Numbered from the stretch's first letter, positions 22,590-32,329 are shown. The stretch is 64,000 nt of DNA from Mesocentrotus franciscanus (GCA_037976565.1 CP137672.1:20360335-20424334); one strand, 5' to 3'. The notes: generated by a model not told the origin, from the letters alone. Program-made: numbers and translations.

Positions 22590-24068
22590 TAAAACTTCAG
22601 CGGCGATCGAGCGATGCCCTAATAAACAAGCGGTGCCCAGGCGGCCGCCGCTCGGTGCCCTGGCGAAATTGGCTAAAAAATCGCCGCCCGGCCGCCGAGC
22701 AGGCCACTTTTTTTGGTTGTGCCTATAGCTTTAGCTACAAACGTAAATAATTGTTTTCTGAGCAGTCGGTAAAAATTAAACATAATTTAATCAATCACTC
22801 TTACTGGGTGTATCTATAGCCCTTCTTCTTCTGCAGATGTATTAATGAATAGTTTTTGATAGTTATTATCATATCGTGTTTACGTTAAAAAAATTGTTAT
22901 ATCTTGTATATCTTGTATCGTTGAAATGTAAATTGATTTGTCTGTTTTGCAGAAGAAAATTCAAATGCTCCGCAGGTTTCATTTTGTCTAAGACAGGGTA
23001 AAGATTAGGGTTGCAATTGGGTTAATAACGTCATGATTAGTGTAAATTTGGGGTTGCATTTGGGGATAGGTCGAGTTTAGAGTTAGATTTGGGATTGCAA
23101 TTGGCTTATGTCTGGTTTAAATAGCCTTAGAGTTAGCTTTGGTTCAGGTTTGAAGTAAGAATTCTGTTTAGACCACAGAGAATTTTGCCGCCGAAGAACG
23201 TATAGATTATAACGCCAACATGACCTTGAAAGTTTTTATGATTTTTTTAATCTTTCAATTATCTAGAGTGTTTAGAGCAAACGCTTTCCTGTTGACGTTG
23301 AACGTTCTTGGATGAGGTACAGACCTTTGCCAGTGCATGCGATTCTGGTGAGTTGCATTTAACCCTCTTTTCAAATGTCATGTTTAAACGGTGTCTCAGA
23401 AAATTGCATCGAGTTTTTAAAATCTCTGAGCGAAGACCTACTGAATCAAGTTCAATAAACGTTCGTATTTTCTGCCATTGGAATATAATCTAGAATAGAT
23501 TTGAAGTTATGCTGATTTCTTCGAAAATTCTGTTGAATGATGGGTTATAAAAAGAAATGATGACATCACATCAAATGAACTTTTACATAGTTTTGCGTGT
23601 TCCATAAATTGTCATTATAAATTATATTGGATTATTAAAATGAGATTTTGTGAAATGAATATTTCTGTTATAGGTTTTCCCGGCCAACTCTGCAACATTA
23701 CCGATCCAATTCATTTTGCGTGCATTCAATCAAATATAATCTACCCCGACCTTGCTTTTCTATAGTTCAAATATTTTATCAAACGGGGGAACAGTACTTT
23801 TTCAAGCATCCCAAAAGTGCCCCTTTTCACAAAGGATAAATGCCCCCTTTTATCTTGACACGTGCCCCCTTTTTTCCTGACAAATAAGTGCTATTTTTCT
23901 TTCTGATTAATGCCCTTTTCTGTTATAACATGAGCACTTTCCCCTTTTCATAAATGCCCCCTTCTTACACGTCTGTTAAATGCCTCTATTTAAATCTGAT
24001 AGGTTCCCTTTTCCTTCGTCAAGTGCCCATTTTAATTTGTATTAATTGCCCCTTTCCATTATCGTGTG

Positions 24069-24292
24069 TCGTGTGTGTTTATTCAGTTGATGTGATGTAT
24101 GTGTACGTGTACACTCCAATGCATTTGAATGAAGCCTTCTATCCCCCTCCCTCTCCCCTCCCTAGACACAGGTCATGACACCGGCTGTGTCATAGATCAG
24201 TAACATCCGTGTCACATGTCAGTAATCCACACTTGACCGCACTTCCCTTATCACACGTACACATACATCTCAACTGAATAAACACACACGAC
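24069..24292. repeat. Inverted repeat spanning the right edge of the 5.15-kb array
   Basis: The left arm, 24069-24110, and right arm, 24253-24292, are reverse complements apart from a 3-base indel and minor end differences (shared core GTGTGTTTATTCAGTTGA). The left arm also exists in units 1 and 2, but the right arm occurs only here, in the unique flank beyond the last unit. Confidence 0.8.
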
Positions 24293-24489
24293 AGCCCAAC
24301 ACACAAGCAAGGTTAAACACTTTGAAATTGCATAATTATTTCTAAGTTTATTCCGAAGTATTTGTCGTACTAATTTTTGCTATGTTCATGATGCTTGACT
24401 ATATGATTGAGTGATATTAAGTTTTTATGCCATGTATATCTATCTGTTCATACAATGTATTTGTTTCTGTATGTGTTTGCACTTCAGAA

Positions 24490-24530
24490 CCTGAAGAAGG
24501 CCTCACAAGCCGAAAGCTCGTAATAAAATT
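24490..24530 (+). other. Hammerhead-core-like hairpin
   Basis: CTGAAGA, a GGC...GCC stem with a seven-base loop, then GAAA, at 24491-24515, resembles the hammerhead ribozyme core CUGAUGA-stem II-GAAA with one core change (U to A). Hammerhead-like motifs are known in Penelope-like and other retroelements. With the changed core it would probably be inactive, and I could not assign stems I and III. Confidence 0.3.
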
Positions 24531-24576
24531 GTAAAGTACAGCTACGTCTCACGTTCCTAGACCATTTTTTCTTCAC

Positions 24577-24579
24577 GCC

Positions 24580-24617
<38 letters not shown>

Positions 24618-24665
24618 CATAGTTGTGCGGCACAGATGTATGTATATATATATATATATATATTG
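24577..24665. repeat. (TA)n microsatellites
   Basis: Two TA runs separated by a short unique stretch. Assembly length may be unreliable. Confidence 0.9.
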
Positions 24666-24767
24666 ATACATTAGACACAGTTCACCTCCATCATTACGCA
24701 CCATCATCAGTCCGTATTCTCTCGCTCACAATTTGGACTCTTTTTATTTCTAAATATAAATCATCTA

Positions 24768-25078
24768 TGTCAAGTTAAGTCAGATAATATTTTCTTTGTC
24801 AAGTCCGGGTAAATAATATTATTTTTTTCAAATTATCTTTGTCAAGTCCGGGTAGATAATATTATCTTTGTCAAGTCAAGCCAGATAATATTGTCTTTGT
24901 CAAGCCAGGTCAGATAATATTATCTTTGGCAAGTCAGGGTAGATAATATTATCTTTGTCAAGTAAGAGCAGATAATATTATCTTTGTCAAGTAAGAGCAG
25001 ATAATATTATCTTTGTCAAGTCAGGGCAGATGATATTATCTTTGTCAAGTCAGGGCAGATAATATTATCTTTTGTCAA
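24768..25078. repeat. 29-bp minisatellite, about 11 copies
   Basis: The unit is AGATAATATTATCT plus TTGTCAAGTCAGGGC with variants (AAGAGC, CAGGTC, CCGGGT). The first 14 bases are themselves a perfect palindrome, so each repeat carries a small dyad. The left copies are the most diverged. It ends about 25 bp before the recombinase fragment of the DIRS-like element. Confidence 0.85.
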
Positions 25079-25104
25079 CTAAATCTGAAAAACCTGGAAT
25101 GATG

Positions 25105-25712
25105 TCACCTAATTAATAGCATATATTTATTCAACGTGGCAACTAGACAGGTAGGATTACCTGTTGCAGCAATAATGACCCAGGCACCTTCTCGATATTG
25201 GTCAGTTTTACTATGCTGAATGAAACATTTGACATGTGAAGTATGTACAAAAATATCACACACTCTCAGCTCCACTAGCTCAGCATGCCTAAAAAAGCCT
25301 GCATAAGCTAACAGTGTCATAGAACACAATCTGGCATCCTTTAAACAATTGGATTAACCAAACTTATTAACGAGCTTGTTCAGAATGTCTGGAGTTATAG
25401 GTTCCTTCTTACATTTTGGATGAGCTAGAATTCTTTTCAACACTGCAAGAAGTAGGTGCATAAATCTTGAATTACAGGGATTCACCTCGGTTACTGGCGA
25501 GCAGTCAAGAAACGATTTAATACCAAAATATGCACCTTCAATCCTTGAATAAGGTGCGTCATTATTATACATGCTCATATAGTACCTTGCAATATCCGCC
25601 TTTCGTGCCTGGAACTCACACACACAGTTTGCAGCACACCAGGACTTCCAGTCGTCAAAGGCTTTTGCCACACTCAACCCAGGATTATTCCTTGAAATGC
25701 ACTGTGCGCTGA
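25105..25712 (-). pseudogene. Tyrosine recombinase fragment of the DIRS/Ngaro-like element
   Basis: The first part (25712-25354) has the SAM-like core-binding domain: AFDDWKSWCAAN, ARKADIARYYMSMYNN and the basic KRILAHPKCKKEPIT near its end. The second (25329-25105) has LLAYAGFFRHAELVELRVCD, holding the first catalytic Arg (FFRxxEL), then a beta-hairpin with SKTDQYREG and the CLV block. The sequence ends before the HxxR box and the nucleophilic Tyr, so the catalytic half is missing. One frame break separates the parts. Confidence 0.85.
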
Positions 25713-25740
25713 TAACGGCTGCCGGAGCTAAAGCTAGGGT

Positions 25741-25837
25741 AATAATTAATTTCCAAAGCTCTTTGGAAGCGCATAGAGACGTTATTTCATAATGTATTGT
25801 GCGCTATACAAGAACTCAATATTTTTATTATTATTAC
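25741..25837 (+). mobile_element. SINE tail fragment inside the DIRS-like element
   Basis: CTCTTTGGAAGCGCATAGAG, TGTGCGCTATACAAGAAC and a (TTA)n tail resemble the common 3' ends of SINEs and their partner LINEs. It separates two parts of the recombinase polyprotein that are otherwise nearly contiguous. No tRNA head is visible. Confidence 0.45.
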
Positions 25838-25979
25838 AGTGCTATGGGCTCTAGATGCCATCAACACTTCCTGCATTGATTTACGGTCACTTGTTCTCCT
25901 GCAATTCAATATACGGAGAAGAATTGAAAAGTTGTTCTCATGAGACCCTGGACAAAGATATGCTTTGGATTTGAAAATC

Positions 25980-26438
25980 TCATGACATCAGGTTACTGAA
26001 ACTACTGTTTGATGAAAACAGAAGAGGCCAAAATGGAGCAGATGGCCATGAAGGCACAATCAAGGTGGCAAACTTTAACATGTTTGATCGCCCTCCCCAC
26101 CAGGGAAATAGGGGGATCAACCAATTCCACTCCTTACTCCAATCACAAGAAAACGCGTCTACTTGACTAGTAGAAGGACACCAGAATTTCGAATTAAAAA
26201 CTGGTAATTTATGATTAAACTCATCAGCAAATCTATCGACTGTATGTGGGCCCCATTTAGTATCAACGAACTTGAAAAATTCTGCAGTAACACCCCAGTC
26301 ATCGAAGTCTTCCTGTCTACTCAGGATATCTGCCTCTACATTCTCTTCTCTCGGGACCCATTGCAAAGAAACGTCCAAGGAAGACAGTTGCGACACATTC
26401 CTATACAACTGAATACAATGACATAACTTTGCCTGCAA
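25980..26438 (-). pseudogene. DIRS/Ngaro-like RNase H C-terminus and following domain
   Basis: A 152-codon open stretch with WVPREENVEADILSR, the C-terminal RNase H signature, followed by DDWGV. Next comes WGPHTVDRFADEFN, then FNSKFWCPSTSQVDAF and WNWLIPLF, a block characteristic of DIRS/Ngaro polyproteins. It stops near 25980, and the protein seems to resume in another frame (GSHENN about 25945) before the SINE-like insertion. Confidence 0.85.
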
Positions 26439-26538
26439 GAGAGGCTAATTCTCTGGCTGAAACCAATGGAAATGTCAAAGACAGCCTATCAATACATTAA
26501 ACAATATCAGAGATTCGGCGTTCAATCACTCTAATAGC

Positions 26539-27345
26539 TCATGCCTCGGAATCCCATGTCATATCCAACCAATTCAACTTGGTCGTGGGGGTCCAAACGG
26601 ACTTCTCAATATTAGGTGCAAATCCCGCGTCTAACGTACAGATCCTCTTTAACACTACTTCATACTGACTCGCATGAATGTAGGGAATCACATCTACGCC
26701 AACCGTCATCAAGGAAAACAATTTAAAAAAAAAACCCTTTCTTTCTCCAATGTCTTACACTAAGAGGTCGGAGACATTTTGTGAATATATACGGAGCTAT
26801 CGAGAGACCGAAAGGCAAAACTTGGAAAGAAAAGTATTTAACTGCCTTTTCGATCTCCCACTAAAACTTAAATATGTACAATGTTCCTTAAAAATATCAA
26901 AATGATGGTATCCAGACTTTAAATCAAATTAAGCTGAACATAAAGTCGCTTTGTTGGAAAAAATTCAAGAGCAATATTCCAATCTTCAAATTTAACTTCC
27001 TGTTTTCACAAGAATTGGTTTACATACCTTAGATCCAAAATAAGTCTGAGCTTACCAGAACTTTGGACTGAAACTGATAACGGATTCACAACACATGGTT
27101 TAGTTAAAGATGTTACTTAGACAGGAGTTCATTCACAGCTTCCAAACCAAAATCAATATAGTTAATTGCAGATTTATTGTTCTTGAAACAAGCTGAAGGA
27201 GGTGTATGTACAAAAGGTAATTTGTGCCCTTCACTAATAATATTGACAAACTCTGGTTCCGCACCAATAGCACACCGAAAATCAACAGAAGCTTTTAGCC
27301 TACCTTTTACTAATGGTGGGTTCCCACTGCCGATCAAACCAACCC
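26539..27345 (-). pseudogene. DIRS/Ngaro-like reverse transcriptase
   Basis: The block starts with NPPLVKGRLKAS and KLPFVHTPP (27345-27119), typical of the region before the DIRS RT core. In other frames come FSFQVLPFGLS..PYIFTK (about 26880-26780), WRKKGF, and LDDG (about 26705), the catalytic motif in its DIRS form. The thumb EKSVWTPTTKLNWLDM follows at about 26600-26550. At least three frame changes separate these blocks, so no single protein can be made. Confidence 0.8.
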
Positions 27346-27620
27346 GACCAAGCCCAATCAAGCCCGATCACCCATTTTCCCCCGACCAATCCCGACCACA
27401 TGCCTAAACACAAGCTCTTCCCGACCGCTATTCGACCATTGACGACCCACATTCGACCATTCACGACTCCTGCACGACGTATAGTCGACCACAACTTCGA
27501 TCTCTTCTCGATCATTCCGATCTACATACAATCCCAACGCGATCCCTACTAGACAAACTAGACGTACACACGATCTCTACACAATCTCGGCCCGAGCAGA
27601 TCGACCTGTTCGAACAGGGA
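27313..27620. repeat. CGACC/CGATC-rich, G-poor block
   Basis: About 300 bp in which the + strand is very poor in G outside CGA words. It starts at GGTGGGTTCCCACTG, which looks like an inverted DNA-transposon end. Irregular CGACCA/CGATCN words recur every 8-15 bp. The overlapping 71-79-codon frames on both strands look accidental. Confidence 0.5.
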
Positions 27621-28370
27621 TCCAAGATGACTCGTGAATTGAGTGGTTGCACAAAATATTATCGTCAGCTGATGGTACAGTACTCATTTTTGATCAGCGT
27701 TCAGTTCATCTCAGACACTCAAGAAGGCTAAAAGGCTTATTTCGAAGTCAATGCATTCCACATTTCTTTAAACTTCCCCCTGCAGACCCAGTGCCATTTG
27801 CCAAAGTACTGTATTGCACATGATACTTAAACCATTAATTTTATTTGCCTTTTCAAACAGACTGTCAAGAGCTGCACGTGTCGCAGTCACATGTTACTAC
27901 CAATTCTAGAAGCGATTAACTTAATTAGTATCAATATACCGGTACGAAGAAAATGTGATTAGATCAGCACGTAATTGTGTCCTTATTTTTAAAATATTTA
28001 TAAGGTGTTTTATTTTCTCAATACCAGAGGCAATACATATAACCGAAATCATGAAATTTACATCATACTCAGAACAATCAAAATACAACTCAGAATAATC
28101 AAAATACATTCAAAAGTATTATTCTGAACATCAATTGCTAAACAAAACAACTCTTATATACATCTCCTTATTCGTTTAAAACAATAATAGTAATAATACT
28201 AATGATAAAATACTTAGTCACATCTCCGTGGTCATTTCATGTTCATTTTGTGCTTCTTTGAAGGAAAAAAACAATATGCTGTTCTCTCTCTTCTAAAAGC
28301 CTGCTTTATTTTCTTGTCGCTTTTCAAAGAAGCTATATAATTTCCCGCATTTTAAAGATTAAGGACACAA
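27621..28370. other. No gene recognised
   Basis: AT-rich sequence with only short frames and no recognisable element. Confidence 0.5.
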
Positions 28371-28495
28371 ACACACACACAGACACGCACACGTTTATAT
28401 ATATATATATATAAGTGCGAGAATATATACATATATAAATATGTACATATATATTTATATATAGAGATAAACATATATATATATATATATATTGT
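28371..28495. repeat. CA and TA microsatellites
   Basis: (CA)n followed by interrupted (TA)n runs. Confidence 0.85.
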
Positions 28496-29140
28496 GACAT
28501 ACTGAGTTCTATAGAGCGACTGTTGTGTAGCTTTTTATTTGATAACGTGTAATAAGGGTATTTTTTTCCACTTTAACCGTTTTGCAAATGAAAATGATGC
28601 CGAAGGGACGTGAAATTTTATTTCACACTTTTTAACCAAATAATGAACAAAAATTTGGTCACTTTGAAAAGATATACTGTTATATTTGAATATGTTAGTA
28701 AACAGGTCTAGTGAATGCACGTTTTATCACATTGACTGAAAACACTTTGAACTTGGCCTGGAAAACGTCTATCTTTCCAATATTTCTCCATTTGACATTA
28801 TACTTGTTTTCTCTCTCTCTCTCTTTTAGTGAGCAATCTGGCGCATGCAACCACCTGTATTTACGAGCGGTGAACAGTGAAATGAGATCATCTTTAACTC
28901 GTCGCTTCTCAGCAACTCCTAGTTGTAACTAGATATCAGATCGACGGTATTGTAGAGGTTGATGTTAGAACATATATGGCGTGAATTCTCAACCAAACCC
29001 ATTTCCTCCACCAATTATGTTTCTATTGTATAATTTAATTACATTGCCAGATCATTCGATGTATAGTATACTTTTTTTAAAGAGATAATGAAGTGAAGTG
29101 AAATGTCTGTTTTAATGTTTTGTGAACTTCTGTATGTACT
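28496..29140. other. No gene recognised; 5' flank of the NHL pseudogene
   Basis: A 73-codon frame (28711-28932) and a 61-codon one on the other strand show no family features. No RING or B-box sequence precedes the NHL fragment, so the pseudogene is 5'-truncated. Confidence 0.45.
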
Positions 29141-29199
29141 ATGATTAAGACACGATTGTTTGGGAGATTCATTTTTGTCGGGAATTTCTATGCAAAGTA

Positions 29200-30285
29200 T
29201 GAAATGGTCCGTAGTGTGAAATTCTTAGGACGAATGAACTCCTTGGCTTCTTCGGTCGATGGTCGAATGGCAATAGGGTATAGTGAAGGAGGGATCGAGT
29301 TCGTTTCTGAGAATGGGCAAGTCCAGCAGACAGTACTCAACGATGTCAAGAATCGTGGAGCATGATTCCTCTCTGATGGCGGGTACGTTGTCCTTGATAT
29401 AAGCAACAATATCACCACCTACTCACTCAGGTGTGTGAAGTCAGATGCAAGGTTTGCGTCTCTGTGTCTTAATGAAGGCGGGGTCGGAAGCCTAGCTGTC
29501 GGAAGTTTCGATCATATCTATGTCGGCTACTGCAAAGCAAAGAAGATCCAAGAGTTCCATCCACGAGGTGGGGCTGCTATCAGGGAGATAAAGTGCAATG
29601 GTTTCGAACCTGAGCAGATCACTTGTCTCGATGACTCCATGATCATCAACTATTGCACTTCAACGAGAATACTTGGTCCAGACGGCGTTGTGAAACACAA
29701 AGTAAAGTAATCGAACACTTATCCATACAGTACCGTAGCTAAAGACAACTCCATTCTGATCGGCTGGGTCAAAGATGACCAAGGGATGGTCACTATCGAA
29801 AAGTTCACCAACAGATTGAAGCAGGTGAAGACTCTATTGTTGGACTACAAGATTTAGAAGTCTGAGAAGAATTGTTATTCCCATACGCTGATCCAGCAGG
29901 CGGCAAGGGAGGGGGCCAGAGAAGGGGCCCAATTCGTGAAAAATATTTAGCGCCGACTCAGCCAGCCGGTGAATAAGCGGGGGGACAGTGCTATTTTTTT
30001 GTTACTCAACATCTAACCCCCCCCCTTGAGCACCAGGGGAGTGGCCCCGTCTTCCTTTTTTTTTTTTTACAAAAATGGGTGTTTTTACCTGTTTTTTTTG
30101 GTCAGGGGAGGGGGCCCGAGCCCCCTCCCTGGATCCGCCACTGGTTATTCCCTCCAGGTTTTCACATCTGGAGGAGTTGCTCTCTGTACTCCAAACAGAC
30201 TCCACATATTGGCATGTCAACCATAATGGGAAATTGCTTGGTGTTGTTGACTTGGTTGTAATGATGTGAACTACTTCCGGGTATT
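29200..30285 (+). pseudogene. NHL/TRIM-like beta-propeller pseudogene
   Basis: One frame reads RSVKFLGRMNSLASSVDGRM, a GGIEF/QQTVL blade, then (after TGA at 29363-29365) FLSDGGYVVLDISNN, GSLAVGSFDHIYVGY, CNGFEPEQITCL and, after TAA at 29708-29710, NSILIGWVKDDQG. The blade-like repeats resemble the NHL-type C-termini of TRIM-like proteins, which are greatly expanded in echinoderms. Past a 262-bp MITE the same protein resumes as VFTSGGVALCTPNRLHIL (about 30155-30210), then shifts frame to VNHNGKLLGVVDL. No RING, B-box or coiled coil is attached. It is dead through two nonsense codons, an insertion and a frameshift. Confidence 0.7.
29882..30143. mobile_element. 262-bp hAT-like MITE with 8-bp target duplication
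   Basis: The right end GGATCCGCCACTG (30131-30143) is the inverse of the hAT-like CAGTGGCGGATCC end; the left end CATACGCTGATCCAG is a diverged match. The target GTTATTCC is present at 29874-29881 and 30144-30151. Removing the element and one target copy rejoins the propeller coding sequence in frame, so both the boundaries and the event are well supported. It has no coding capacity. Confidence 0.85.
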
Positions 30286-30432
30286 CCAATGTACAGGAAT
30301 TGTTTTCAACAGACCCTACATAATTATAGGGATGTCCCCGATAAAGGGAATCAGTTCTGTTGTTGTTAAAATTGTTAACATGGTTGAGTCCATTATAACG
30401 GTGGGAACTACTTCCAGGTATCATGAGTAGCT
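30286..30432. other. Possible 3' continuation of the pseudogene
   Basis: One frame is open to a TAG at about 30427 but has no recognisable motif. Confidence 0.3.
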
Positions 30433-30645
30433 TCCTGGGGGGTGTTTCACTAAGCCCTTAAATCGATCTTAAAATCAATCCGATCGATTTTAATTTTCAG
30501 CTGTTTCATGAAATAAAATCGATTTTAGCCTTAAAATCGATTTTAAGTTACAGTGTGATTCATATCAGTTTCAAGATCGATTTTAGCCTTAAAATCGATT
30601 TTAAGTTAGAGTGTGATCCATACCAGTTTTAAGATCAATTTAATT
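30433..30645. repeat. AAAATCGATTTT-rich repeat, probable MITE
   Basis: Starts GGGGGGTGTTTCACTAAG, then carries a roughly 70-bp block twice in which TTAAAATCGATTTTAAG palindromes alternate with GTGTGAT(T/C)CATA. The GTTTCACTAAG start is typical of small DNA-transposon derivatives; the opposite end was not found. Confidence 0.55.
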
Positions 30646-30649
30646 CTTA

Positions 30650-30890
30650 TTCATTCGATTATTGATATGCTATGTTAAGCATTCATTGGTTGTACAGGCG
30701 TAAGTTTCGGCTAACTTCAATTTTGATCATGCATCGGGAAATGGAGAATTCTGTTCAAAATGAATGGCAATTTTTAGGCAATGATTTTTTTTGTTTTTTG
30801 TTTTTTTGTTGGGGGAAACAAGTCTTTGTTGATAACCAAGTATTTTTTAAATTATCAAATTTAATACCAAGCATGATCAATACCAAAGGC
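30650..30890. repeat. Dispersed repeat, copy 1
   Basis: From ATTCGATTATTGATATGCTA through TACAGGC-TAAGT, GATCATGCATCGG, TTGATAACCA and AGCATGATCAATACCAAA it matches 31560-31765 with several indels. No coding capacity. Confidence 0.75.
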
Positions 30891-31559
30891 CGCAGTTTAG
30901 GCCTTGCAGGGTCATGCAGTCGGTGAGAATGTGTTTTTCTTGATACAATAGTTTGTCTATATGAAATTAATCATCAATACTTTTCTATCAGCTTTGAAAC
31001 AAATTCTAAGGACAGCATAAGTCAGAGTTAATATATTTCCTGCAGGACAAATCTGTTTTCACTGCAATCACAAAGTTCTGTTGTTTCTTTTGTATTCTTT
31101 ATTGTGCAATTGCTACAATAGCACTTTAGGCATCAACAGGTAATTATCGATACATAGTTATGCCAGGAGTGACTCTAGAAAGAGTTCCAAATAGACCATC
31201 AAATTGATTCACTGCTGCTCAGATGAATTGCTACTTTGAAATTTTCAATTTGATATTTTAAGGTTTATTGGCATGAACAGAATTATCTGTGTAATGTAAG
31301 TTTGATAACGATAACCTCCATGACAGAATCATAGCTTTTTAGATCAGCAACAACACTTAAAATAAAATTTCTCGAAAGAGCAGGCCTAAATTGCAGAGCT
31401 AATTTAGTATGAATTATAACTTCGGTCTTATCCTCCAACTGTAACTAGTTCTTTTTTTTTGTTCTTCCGCAAGATTCTAAAATTCTGTTTAAAATACAGC
31501 GCAAATCTACAACTAGGCTAGTATAACGATAAGCACAAGACCCATCGGTAACCATACAA
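30891..31559. other. No gene recognised
   Basis: AT-rich spacer between the two dispersed-repeat copies. A block near 31500-31555 (CTACAACTAGGCTAGTATAA, GCACAAGACCCATCGGTAA) recurs at about 32925-32965. Confidence 0.5.
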
Positions 31560-31765
31560 CATATTCATTCGATTATTGATATGCTATGTTCAGCATTCAT
31601 TGGCTGTACAGGCATAAGTGTCGGCTAGCTTCAATTTTATCATGCATCGGTAAATGAAGAATTCTGTTCAAAAATAGTTTTTTGGGAAACAAATCTTTAT
31701 TGATAACCAATTTTTTTTAAATCCTTATAGTTAATACCAGCTAGGCATGATCAATACCAAATGCG
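31560..31765. repeat. Dispersed repeat, copy 2
   Basis: Same orientation as the copy at 30650-30890, shorter in its poly-T part. Confidence 0.75.
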
Positions 31766-31907
31766 GCACTCCGGGTGGGGGGATGGCCCAGTTTCTTCCA
31801 AGTATACGTGTGCGGCCCGTTTTCTCCTTAAAGTACCTTTTTACAACTGATTAACATCCCTTTTATTTATTGCAAGTGCACTTTTCCTTCATGTAATTTG
31901 TCCTGTT

Positions 31908-32145
31908 TCACTTTTGTTGCAATGACGATGTTTTTTTTCGTTTTACATTCTTCCTATTAATATTCTTCTTCTTGGGACTTACCGTCCGGAAACCCCATTC
32001 GTTTTGCACGTAGTGCTTGTTATTCCTAGTTAGGTGCTTTCCTCGTGTCCTTTTCCTTTCAAATTTCGTAGGCATAGTGTCTAGCATCTCATCAAGGTCA
32101 CTAATTTCTTCGATTTCCAAAATCACTCATGCGTGACCGTCTAGG
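31908..32145. repeat. Isolated fragment of the 1.65-kb satellite-like unit
   Basis: Shares TTTTGCACGTAGTGCTTGTT, ATTCCTAGTTAGGTGCTTTC, TTTCAAATTTCGTAGGCATA and GCGTGACCGTCTAGGCGC with the arrays between 36.9 and 64 kb. A 72-codon minus frame across it is incidental. Confidence 0.8.
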
Positions 32146-32183
32146 CGCAAAATGAAATTAAGAAAAAATAATAATATAAAGCT

Positions 32184-32294
32184 TAAGGCCAAATAACAAA
32201 AATTAAGTGTTTCTCGTAATAGTAAATAGTAATGCCCTGACCCCTCCTTCAAAAGTCCGGACGAGAAACACGCTATTTTTGTTATTTGGCCTAA
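32184..32294. mobile_element. 110-bp MITE-like inverted repeat
   Basis: The left arm (TAAGGCCAAATAACAAAAAT..., 32184-32216) and right arm (32262-32294) are inverted copies with two or three differences, enclosing about 45 bp. A 2-bp TA duplication at the ends is possible but not provable here. Confidence 0.65.
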
Positions 32295-32329
32295 TAGTTT
32301 TAATACACGTGCCTATTACATAAAAATCT

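Larger units (their letters stand above)
18985..24136. repeat. 5.15-kb macro-tandem unit, copy 3
   Basis: Last unit; ends at the same GAATGAAGCC then leaves the repeat at CTTCTATCCCC. It has the complete 50-bp palindrome (22540-22589) and slightly longer C runs in the TGCCCC block. The 93-codon frame at 21286-21567 is identical to that of copy 2, which says little because the DNA is also nearly identical. Confidence 0.9.
25105..27345 (-). mobile_element. DIRS/Ngaro-like tyrosine-recombinase retrotransposon, truncated
   Basis: On the minus strand three domains lie in the order reverse transcriptase (27345-26539), RNase H and following region (26438-25980), and tyrosine recombinase (25712-25105), as in DIRS-order elements. 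These integrate by recombinase rather than integrase. Frameshifts, stops and a short SINE-like insertion (25741-25837) disrupt it, and the 3' part of the recombinase is missing. No inverted or split direct terminal repeats were recognised. The left end adjoins the 29-bp minisatellite. Confidence 0.85.

Noticed and set aside
24768..25078. CRISPR-like array (29-bp repeats)
   Set aside because: The repeats are directly adjacent with no spacers, vary among themselves, and the setting is an animal genome. It is a minisatellite.
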